From the NCBI RefSeq assembly GCF_001514215.1, contig NZ_KQ948851.1, forward strand, positions 62,001-126,000: a stretch of DNA of 64,000 nt, written 5' to 3'. This document shows positions 55,283-63,054 of this stretch, one piece after another (position 1 is the first letter of the stretch; each line of letters starts with the position of its first letter). The stretch is from Streptomyces bungoensis. GTDB taxonomy: Bacteria; Actinomycetota; Actinomycetes; Streptomycetales; Streptomycetaceae. Both the position numbers and the translations under genes were made by a program. The notes beneath the pieces are model-generated. The model was given only the letters and a program-made list of their open reading frames with translations, did no database searches and was not told the DNA's origin.

Positions 55283-56443
55283 GTGCCCGCATTCTCACTC
55301 GAACCCGAACAGACGGCCTGGTGCGCCGAACTGCGCCGGCTGGCCGCCGAACGGCTGCGCCCGGCGGCGGAGAAGGGCGAGCCCGGCCGGGTCGACCGGC
55401 CCCTCCTCGCCGAACTCGGCCACCTCGGCCTGCTCGCCCGCCTGTTCGACTCGGGCGCCCTGGACCTCTGCCTGATGCGCGAGTCCCTGGCGCAGGTCTG
55501 CACCGAGGCCGAGACCGCCCTCGCCCTGCAGGGCCTGGGCGCCCACCCGGTCCACGCCCACGGCACCCCCGCCCAGCACGCCCGCTGGCTCCCGGGCGTC
55601 ACGAACGGCACGCTGGTGGCGGCCTTCGCCCTCAGCGAGCCGGGCGCGGGCTCCGACGCGGCGGCACTGTCCCTCCTCGCGGAACCGGAGGGAGCGCGGG
55701 ACGGCGGGCCGGGCGGCCCCGGGCGCTGGCGGCTCACCGGGGAGAAGTGCTGGATCTCCAACGCCCCCGAGGCCGACTTCTACACCGTCTTCGCCCGGAC
55801 CACTCCCGGCGCCGGGGCGCGCGGGGTGACCGCGTTCCTCGTGCCCGCCGACCGGCCCGGCCTGACGGGCCGTGCCCTGGAGATGCTGTCCCCGCACCCC
55901 ATCGGGTCCCTCGACTTCGACGGCGTGCCGGTCACGGAGGACGACGTGCTCGGCGAGGTCGACCGGGGCTTCGCCGTCGCCATGGGCACCCTGAACCTCT
56001 TCCGGCCCAGCGTCGGCGCGTTCGCGGTCGGCATGGCCCAGGCGGCACTCGACGCCACGCTCGCGCACACCGGCCGGCGGGAGGCCTTCGGCGGGCCGCT
56101 CAGCGCCCTCCAGGCCGTCTCCCACCAGGTCGCCGAGATGGCACTGCGCACGGAGGCGGCCCGGCTGATGGTGTACGCGGCGGCGACCGCGTACGACCAG
56201 GGCGCCCCCGGCGTCCCCGGCCGCGCCGCGATGGCCAAGCTGCTGGCCACGGAGACCGCCCAGTACGTCGTCGACACCGCCGTCCAGCTGCACGGCGCCC
56301 GCGCCCTGCGCCGCGGCCACCTGCTCGAACACCTCTACCGCGAGGTGCGCGCCCCACGGATCTACGAGGGCGCCAGCGACGTCCAGCGCGGCATCATCGC
56401 CAAGGAGCTGTACGCCCGGCAACGTGAGAGGGAGACCCGGTGA
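55283..56443 (+). CDS. Acyl-CoA dehydrogenase
   Basis: 386 residues from a GTG with GGAGGGAGGACC upstream. Family motifs FALSEPGAGSDAAALSLLAE (~114-133), RWRLTGEKCWISNAPEADFY (~146-165), and C-terminal AKLLATETAQYVVDTAVQLHG (~314-334) with EHLYREVRAPRIYEGASDVQ, where the late Glu of YEGASD is the usual catalytic base position. FAD-dependent, cytoplasmic. In this cluster it would dehydrogenate the alicyclic CoA product of the ring-reducing flavoenzyme. Overlaps the downstream Rid gene (GTGA). Confidence 0.92.
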   Translation: MPAFSLEPEQTAWCAELRRLAAERLRPAAEKGEPGRVDRPLLAELGHLGLLARLFDSGALDLCLMRESLAQVCTEAETALALQGLGAHPVHAHGTPAQHARWLPGVTNGTLVAAFALSEPGAGSDAAALSLLAEPEGARDGGPGGPGRWRLTGEKCWISNAPEADFYTVFARTTPGAGARGVTAFLVPADRPGLTGRALEMLSPHPIGSLDFDGVPVTEDDVLGEVDRGFAVAMGTLNLFRPSVGAFAVGMAQAALDATLAHTGRREAFGGPLSALQAVSHQVAEMALRTEAARLMVYAAATAYDQGAPGVPGRAAMAKLLATETAQYVVDTAVQLHGARALRRGHLLEHLYREVRAPRIYEGASDVQRGIIAKELYARQRERETR

Positions 56444-56838
56444 CGACCGAGCGCGTCAACCCGCCCGACCTGTCCCCGCCCACCGGCTTCTCGCACGCCG
56501 TCGTCGCGTCCGGCACCCGGCTGGTGTTCCTGGCCGGGCAGACCGCCCTCGACGCCGACGGCAAGGTCACCGGCGCCACCCTGCCCGAGCAGTTCGAGAC
56601 GGCGCTCACCAACCTGCTCACCGCCCTGCGCGCGGCCGGGGGCGCCCCCGCCGACCTCGCCCGCGTCACCGTCTACGCCACCGACGTCGCCGCCTACCGC
56701 ACCCACGCCGCCCGGCTGGGCCGGATCTGGCGGCACCTGGCCGGGCGGGACTACCCGGCGATGGCGGTCGTCGAGGTCGTACGCCTCTGGGACGAGCGGG
56801 CACTCGTCGAGCTGGACGGGTTCGCCGTCCTGCCGTGA
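56440..56838 (+). CDS. Rid (YjgF/YER057c/UK114) family protein lacking the canonical arginine
   Basis: 132 residues from a GTG overlapping the dehydrogenase stop. Rid fold: FSHAVVASGTRLVFLAGQTA (~17-36), EQFETALTNLLTALRAAGG (~50-68), LARVTVYATDVAAYRTHAAR (~73-92). In RidA the segment P-A-R-S-C-V-E-V supplies the arginine for imine/enamine hydrolysis; here it is P-A-M-A-V-V-E-V, with Met at residue 108. So it belongs to a divergent Rid subgroup. Rid-fold enzymes include 2-aminomuconate deaminase; here it could hydrolyse an enamine formed from a 2-amino-cyclohexene carboxyl-CoA, but the missing Arg argues for different chemistry. Confidence 0.88.
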   Translation: MTTERVNPPDLSPPTGFSHAVVASGTRLVFLAGQTALDADGKVTGATLPEQFETALTNLLTALRAAGGAPADLARVTVYATDVAAYRTHAARLGRIWRHLAGRDYPAMAVVEVVRLWDERALVELDGFAVLP

Positions 56839-57240
56839 GGCCCGCGCGGCGGGCGCGGGACGACCAGCGGGAGACACCCCGTGTCGGCGCCGTCGCCCTG
56901 CTGTGCGCCGTCGCCGGCCCGGCCGCGGCCCGCCCGTCCGGCACGGACACCGTGACCGCCGACGCCCTGGGCCGCGTCACCGGGACGGCGGCCCCGTCTT
57001 CGTCGGCTCCTCGATCAGCCGGGGCGACGGCCGGGTCACGTACGGCATCGGCGGCACCGGGGCCGTCCGCGACGGCGCCACGCACCGCTGGGAGGACTCC
57101 GGCACCGTCCCGCCGAAGCCCTTCGCGGCCGGCACGGCCCACGTGCGGGCCACGGTCGCCGAACTGCGCGCGGACGGCGTCCTGTCGGGGCTGCCCGACG
57201 TCCACGCCGTCAAGGAGCGGGACGTCCCGCCCGCCGGGAA
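56835..57240 (+). pseudogene. Frameshifted small secreted protein remnant
   Basis: A GTG at 56835 overlapping the Rid stop opens a frame with basic residues and a signal-like GAVALLCAVAGPAAARPSG, ending around TADALGRVTGT (~56985). Protein-like sequence then continues in another frame: GGPVFVGSSISRGDGRVTYG, ATHRWEDSGTVPPKPFAAGT, ELRADGVLSGLPDVHAVKER. A one-base indel near 56985-56990 would join them. No family recognised. It could instead be non-coding sequence with chance frames; the rest of the 418-bp gap holds nothing else. Confidence 0.4.
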
Positions 57241-57256
57241 GCGACGCCCGCGGTCG

Positions 57257-57472
57257 TCAGGTGCGCTGCCAGCTGTGCGGGGCGTGGAAGGGGTGCGGAC
57301 GCCAGGACGCGGTGCCGGGGGAGCCGAGTTCGGTGCCGGGACCGGCCTGGGCGCTGCGGCTGAACAGCAGCACCGCGAGGGCGGCCAGTTCCTCGGCGGT
57401 GGCCTCCCCCTTCTCGACGCGGATCGGCGCCGTGGGGGAGGCGGCGGGGGCCGGGGCGGGGGATGCGGACAT
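57257..57472 (-). CDS. Acyl-CoA carboxylase epsilon subunit
   Basis: 71 residues. A Pro/Ala-rich N-terminus (~1-17), then IRVEKGEATAEELAALAVLLFS (~17-38), and the late tryptophan-rich SWRPHPFHAPHSWQRT. These are the hallmarks of PccE/AccE, the small subunit that links alpha and beta subunits of actinobacterial acyl-CoA carboxylases. It is 11 bp after the beta-subunit stop in the same operon. Confidence 0.93.
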   Translation of the reverse strand: MSASPAPAPAASPTAPIRVEKGEATAEELAALAVLLFSRSAQAGPGTELGSPGTASWRPHPFHAPHSWQRT

Positions 57473-57483
57473 GGGGACCTCCG

Positions 57484-59028
<1,545 letters not shown>

Positions 59029-59173
59029 GTCTCCCCCTGCTGGTGCGAAGTGATGGGACGTCAGGTGGGCCGCCGGTGCGGGCCGCGCACCGAGGGCCGC
59101 GGCCCGTCGAGCGTGACGGGGCGGGCTGACCGGGGACTGACGGACCGCTTACGCCCGCCGGGGCGGCCGCCGC

Positions 59174-59959
59174 TCAGGCCGGTTGCAGCATCCGGTCGCC
59201 GGTCAGCGAGGGATCGTGGGCCAGGATCGCGTTCTCGACCCGGCGCAGCGCGGGGGAGGGCTGGATGCCGAGCTCCTCGTCCAGGTGGCGGCGCATCCGG
59301 TGGAACACGTCGAGGGCGTCGGCCTGTCTGCCCGAGCAGTACAGGGCGATCATCAGCTGCTCGCAGAACCGTTCCCGCAGCGGGTGTCCGGCGTGCGCCT
59401 CGGTCAGCTCGGCGAGCACCGCGGCGTGCCGGCCGAGCCGCAGCTCGGCCTCGAAGCGCAGCTCCATGGCCCGCATCCGGTACTCCTCGAAGCGGGCCGC
59501 CGCCAGCTGGCACAGGGTCCCGCCGGTGAACCCGCCGAACACCGGCCCCCGCCACATCCCGAGCGCGTCGCCGAGCAGCCGGGCGGTGCCGGCCGCGTCG
59601 GCCGGCGTGGCGGACTCGGCCAGCCGCACCGCCCGGATGAACTCGGCCGCGTCCAGCTCGCCCTCCGCGAGGGTGAGCCGGTAGCCGGAGGGGTGCATGG
59701 TCACCCGGGAGGCCGGCCGGTCCGGCTCCAGCTCCCGGAGCCTGCGGCGCAGCCGGCTGACATGGGCCTGGAGGGCGTTGGCCCGGTGGTCGGGCACGGC
59801 GTCCCCCCACATCTCCTCGGCCAGGCTCTCCCCGGACACCGGCTGGCCCTCGCTGACGAGCAGGGTCTGCACCAGCACGCGCTGCAGGTCGCCGAAGACG
59901 TCCGCCGGGCCGGCGGAGGTGTGTATCTGCAGTGCGCCGAGAACGGAGAACCTCAGCAT
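59174..59959 (-). CDS. SARP family pathway regulator
   Basis: 261 residues, start ATG with GAGGGGGAA. Compact SARP: OmpR-like winged helix (~1-95; LRFSVLGALQIHTSAGPADV, ANALQAHVSRLRRRLRELEP) and BTAD (~98-250; DAAEFIRAVRLAESATPADA, LGMWRGPVFGGF, ELTEAHAGHPLRERFCEQLM, LDEELGIQPSPALRRVENAI). This is the size and order of pathway-specific activators such as ActII-ORF4 and DnrI. Heptamer direct repeats at 11-bp pitch, as SARPs bind, occur at 60347-60375 and 61691-61719. It probably activates the genes from 60196 onward. The 236 bp between it and the tRNA-like gene hold three GAATTC-type AT-rich spots. Confidence 0.92.
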   Translation of the reverse strand: MLRFSVLGALQIHTSAGPADVFGDLQRVLVQTLLVSEGQPVSGESLAEEMWGDAVPDHRANALQAHVSRLRRRLRELEPDRPASRVTMHPSGYRLTLAEGELDAAEFIRAVRLAESATPADAAGTARLLGDALGMWRGPVFGGFTGGTLCQLAAARFEEYRMRAMELRFEAELRLGRHAAVLAELTEAHAGHPLRERFCEQLMIALYCSGRQADALDVFHRMRRHLDEELGIQPSPALRRVENAILAHDPSLTGDRMLQPA

Positions 59960-60195
59960 GTATTCCCCCTCGTGAATTCCACAATTCCTGGCGAAAGTGC
60001 TTGTTCCTGGGATCTCACTGCGGCAAGGGCACGGTGACCGAACGACCGCGCCCCGGCGGGCGTCGCATTCCTGGACGGCCCGCCGGGGCGGTTTATACCG
60101 CCGGGACGGGGGGCGGCCGGCGGTACCTGGGGAATCCGGTCCCGAGCCGACTGCGGCACAGGACCGGGTGGTCGGTGAATTCATCGTCGAATTCA

Positions 60196-60292
60196 TGGCG
60201 GAGAGGGCAGGGTTTGAACCTGCGTGGGCTGCGTGGGCCCGACCTGAAGGCATGCTCCAAGGTCCCCGATAGGCCGCTCCGGGCACCTCTCC
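60196..60292 (-). tRNA. tRNA-Ser-like gene with aberrant anticodon arm
   Basis: Minus strand, 97 nt including encoded CCA (60196-60198). Seen: perfect 7-bp acceptor GGAGAGG/CCTCTCC, U8, D-arm CCCG/CGGG with an AGCGGCCTA loop, long variable arm GGGC-N7-GCCC (class II), T-arm GCAGG-TTCAAAC-CCTGC and discriminator G. Acceptor, D-arm, variable arm and G73 are those of actinobacterial tRNA-Ser, which SerRS recognises without reading the anticodon. The anticodon arm (60241-60264) is irregular: the best fold is 5+4 bp with a bulged T and a CATGC loop. Forcing a 7-nt loop gives GCATGCC with C, not U, at position 33 and no Ser anticodon. It may carry serine without decoding. It sits beside a DUF2156 transferase and about 55 bp after SARP-type repeats. 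Confidence 0.65.
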
Positions 60293-60346
60293 TCGCTCCC
60301 GGCCCGGTTTTCCGTGCCGTTCACGGGAACCACAGTGGCAGGGCCC

Positions 60347-60419
60347 GCTGACGGAATGCTGACACGCTTCTGACGCAGGCAACGAATTTCCTGCGGCCCT
60401 TTTCCGGAACGCTCTGACG
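60347..60419. promoter_or_regulatory. SARP-type operator: heptamer direct repeats at 11-bp pitch
   Basis: On the + strand GCTGACG (60347), GCTGACA (60358) and TCTGACG (60369) start exactly 11 bp apart; a fourth TCTGACG at 60413 is 44 bp (4 x 11) further. Read on the minus strand they are nnTCAGn repeats, the same core as at 61691-61719. A weak -10-like CACTGT (minus, 60337-60332) lies nine bases past the last heptamer, pointing at the tRNA-like gene; TGTACT at 60424-60429 could serve the + strand transferase gene. Confidence 0.7.
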
Positions 60420-60466
60420 GTGCTGTACTCCCTTCGACGGAATACGCTCCCGAAAGGGGTACGCAC

Positions 60467-61498
60467 ATGACCGCGACCACCACCGAGGCCACTACCGGAA
60501 CCACCACCGACACCGCCGTGCACCAAGCGGTTCTCGACGCCGTACGCACCCACACCGCAAGCGAGAATCCGAGTTCGTTCCTGGCGCTCAACAGCGGAAA
60601 CAGCGTCTTCACCGTGCCGGGCGCGGACGGCGTCGTCGTCTACCGCCGCACCGGCCGCTGGGCCGTCCAGTTCGGCGGTCCCTTCGCCGCCGAGCGGGAC
60701 TACGGCACCCTCCTCGACGCCTTCCGCCGCCACGTCCGCGACGAGGGTCTCGGCCTGGTCGGCGTCCAGCTCCAGCGCGCCGACGCCGAACGGTACGCCG
60801 GCCTCGGCTTCACCGTGAACCAGGTCGGCGCCTCCTGGGCGGTGAGCCTCGCCGACTTCACCCTGCGCGGCACCAAGTTCATGCAGCTGCGCAACAAGAT
60901 CTCCCGCGCCCACCGCAACGGCCTGCAGATCCGCGAGGTCGACGCGGCCGACGTGCAGGGCGACATCGCCGCCATCGACCGGGCCTGGCTCGGCTCCAAG
61001 GGCGGCGCCCAGCAACTGGAGTTCCTCGTCGGCCAGATCGGCGGCGAGGCCCAGGCGCACCGCCGGCTCTTCGTCGGCACCATCGACGGCGCCCCCGTCG
61101 CCTACATCTCGTACTCGCCGGTCTACGGCAGCCGGGCCGGCTGGATGCACGACCTCAGCCGGCGCATCCCGGAGGGCTCCCCGGGCCTGATGGAGGCCAT
61201 CAACGCGCACGCCATCGAGGTGTTCCGCGCCGAGGGCGTCGCCTGGCTGCACTTCGGGTTCACACCCTTCACCGGCCTGGACGCGGCCCACGAACTCGAC
61301 GGGCACAGCCCCGCGTTCCAGTGGCTGATGCACGCCCTGTGGGCCGAGGGCGCTGCCCTGTACCCGGCGCAGACGCAGCTGTCGTACAAGCAGAAGTGGG
61401 CCCCCGACGTGCTGATCCCCGAGTACGTCGCCGTCGACGGGCCGCAGGCCTCGCTGCCCGGCTTCGCGCACGTCTTCCGCGCCTGCAACGCCTTCTGA
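60467..61498 (+). CDS. DUF2156 / MprF-type aminoacyl-tRNA-dependent acyltransferase
   Basis: 343 residues. GNAT-like double fold of the phosphatidylglycerol lysyltransferase C-terminal domain: NPSSFLALNSGNSVFTVPG (~36-54), GRWAVQFGGPFAAERDYGTL (~63-82), KFMQLRNKISRAHRNGLQIRE (~141-161), then LFVGTIDGAPVAYISYSPVY and RAGWMHDLSRRIPEGSPGLM (~223-242) and WLHFGFTPFTGLD. No membrane domain, so it is soluble like VlmA of valanimycin synthesis, which transfers serine from seryl-tRNA. Family members use aminoacyl-tRNA; the acceptor here is unknown. The adjacent tRNA-Ser-like gene suggests serine. The long Thr-rich N-terminus (~1-24) is unusual. Followed 29 bp later by a small gene. Confidence 0.87.
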   Translation: MTATTTEATTGTTTDTAVHQAVLDAVRTHTASENPSSFLALNSGNSVFTVPGADGVVVYRRTGRWAVQFGGPFAAERDYGTLLDAFRRHVRDEGLGLVGVQLQRADAERYAGLGFTVNQVGASWAVSLADFTLRGTKFMQLRNKISRAHRNGLQIREVDAADVQGDIAAIDRAWLGSKGGAQQLEFLVGQIGGEAQAHRRLFVGTIDGAPVAYISYSPVYGSRAGWMHDLSRRIPEGSPGLMEAINAHAIEVFRAEGVAWLHFGFTPFTGLDAAHELDGHSPAFQWLMHALWAEGAALYPAQTQLSYKQKWAPDVLIPEYVAVDGPQASLPGFAHVFRACNAF

Positions 61499-61527
61499 CC
61501 ACCCCGCCACGACACGAGGAGACCGGC

Positions 61528-61677
61528 ATGACCCAGTCCACCGAGGAACTCCAGCACGCCATGGTCGAGCAGCTGATGGCCGTCATCGGGGCCCCCGACG
61601 ACGAGACGGTCGCCGAGGCCGCCGACGCGGTCGTCCGCGACCTGGACGAACGGCTGCGCGCCGGAGCGGCCGCCTGA
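61528..61677 (+). CDS. 49-residue acidic helical protein
   Basis: ATG with GAGGAGACC upstream. Two predicted helices (STEELQHAMVEQLMAVIG and DETVAEAADAVVRDLDERLR) joined by APDD and a C-terminal AGAAA. Net acidic, no cysteine, signal or membrane helix. Between a DUF2156 transferase and a desaturase, in the same direction. It could be a carrier or scaffold peptide or a small regulatory partner, but no known carrier motif (such as DSL) is present. Not recognised. Confidence 0.7.
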   Translation: MTQSTEELQHAMVEQLMAVIGAPDDETVAEAADAVVRDLDERLRAGAAA

Positions 61678-61690
61678 GGGCGGGCCGCCC

Positions 61691-61719
61691 GATCAGGACG
61701 GCATCAGTGCCACATCAGC
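61691..61719 (+). promoter_or_regulatory. SARP-type operator upstream of desaturase
   Basis: GATCAGG (61691), CATCAGT (61702) and CATCAGC (61713): three heptamers with starts exactly 11 bp apart, core nATCAGn. They lie in the 238-bp gap (61678-61915) before the desaturase gene. SARP boxes normally sit about 8 bp upstream of the -10; the expected window here is GGAACG (about 61727-61732), a poor match, as is common for activator-dependent promoters. Confidence 0.7.
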
Positions 61720-61915
61720 GCTCCACGGAACGCTGGACACACGTTCGCCCGGCGGCCCGGGCCCGGGAGCACCGCACTGTGCCCCCGACGCCCGTCCGCC
61801 GGGCGGACCCGCCCGCGACGCACGCGGGAGCTGAAGTCGACTCGCGGCGCCCGCAGGTCCGCGGGGCAGCGGCGCCGCCGCCCGAACCGGGCACTTCTCC
61901 CAAGGAGAGCAACGC

Positions 61916-63016
61916 ATGCAGCGTCCGCACACACCACCGGCCGGTGCCCTGACCGCCGACGCCGGAACGCGCACCGGTGCCTCGGCGACCTTCGCCGAAC
62001 TGCTCAAGCGGGTCAAGGCCGAGGGCCTGCTCGACCTCGACCCCCGGTACTACGTGGGCAAACTCGCCCTCAACACCGCCCTGCTGCTGATCGGTTTCGC
62101 CGCCTTCTTCGAGCTCGGCGACTCCTGGTGGCAGCTGCTGACCGCCCTGTGGATGGGGCTGTGCGGCGGCCAGTCGGCGTTCATGTGGCACGACGCCGGC
62201 CACAAGGCGATGTTCCGCAGCAAGAAGGCCGCCTCCGCGGTCGGCTACATCCACGCCAACCTGGTCAACGGGGTCAGCTACGGCTGGTGGGTCAACCACC
62301 ACAACCGGCACCACAGCAACCCCAACCACCTGGACATGGACCCGGACATCGGCCGGCGCACCGCCATCTTCGACATCAAGCAGTACCCGAGCCGCAAGGG
62401 CACCCAGAAGCTCGTCGTGCGCTACCAGAGCGTGCTGTTCTTCGTGCTGCTCGTCCTCGAGGGCTTCAAGATGCTGAAGACGGCCGTCCGCTCCATCGTC
62501 CGGGGCGACACCAAGCGGCCCGTCCTGGAGACCTCCCTCATCCTCCTGCGCACGGCCGTCTACCTCGGTCTCGTCTTCACCGTCCTGTCCCCGGCCCTGG
62601 CGGTCGCCTTCATCCTCGTCCAGCACGCCGCCCTCGGCGTCTACTTCGGGATGATCTTCGCCCCCAACCACAAGGGCATGCAGATCCGCGACGGCGAGGA
62701 GGAGACCCTGGACTGGCTGGAGCGCCAGGTCCTCACCTCCCGCAACATCCGCCCCAATCGGCTGGTCGACTTCCTCTACGGCGGCCTCAACTACCAGGTC
62801 GAGCACCACCTGTTCCCGGCCATGCCGCAGAAGAGCCTGCCGCGCGCCCGCGAACTGACCATGCAGTACTGCGCCGAGCGCGGGGTGCCGTACCACGAGG
62901 TCGGGTTCTGGGCCTCCTACCGCGAGGTCGCCTCCTTCCTGCACGAGGTCAGCGCGCCGGTGCGGCGCGGTGACGTGGAGGAGCAGATCCGGCGCCGGGC
63001 CGCCGAGGCCGCCTGA
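61916..63016 (+). CDS. Membrane fatty acid desaturase
   Basis: 366 residues, ATG with AAGGAGAGC. Integral diiron enzyme with three histidine boxes: WHDAGH (~97-102), HHNRHH (~128-133) and QVEHH (~290-294), plus about four membrane helices (LALNTALLLIGFAAFF, LLTALWMGLCGGQSAFM, LVLLRTAVYLGLVF-type segments). This is the acyl-lipid/acyl-CoA desaturase family. In this cluster it may introduce a double bond into an acyl or alkyl chain of the product. Own SARP-type operator upstream; MFS gene 38 bp downstream. Confidence 0.92.
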   Translation: MQRPHTPPAGALTADAGTRTGASATFAELLKRVKAEGLLDLDPRYYVGKLALNTALLLIGFAAFFELGDSWWQLLTALWMGLCGGQSAFMWHDAGHKAMFRSKKAASAVGYIHANLVNGVSYGWWVNHHNRHHSNPNHLDMDPDIGRRTAIFDIKQYPSRKGTQKLVVRYQSVLFFVLLVLEGFKMLKTAVRSIVRGDTKRPVLETSLILLRTAVYLGLVFTVLSPALAVAFILVQHAALGVYFGMIFAPNHKGMQIRDGEEETLDWLERQVLTSRNIRPNRLVDFLYGGLNYQVEHHLFPAMPQKSLPRARELTMQYCAERGVPYHEVGFWASYREVASFLHEVSAPVRRGDVEEQIRRRAAEAA

Positions 63017-63054
63017 GCCACACCGAGTTCCGCCCGCCCCAAGGAGCACACCCC

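Noticed and set aside
60196..60292. Use of the tRNA-like gene as an integration (attB) site of a mobile element
   Set aside because: No integrase, excisionase or direct repeat of the tRNA 3' end was seen within the window.
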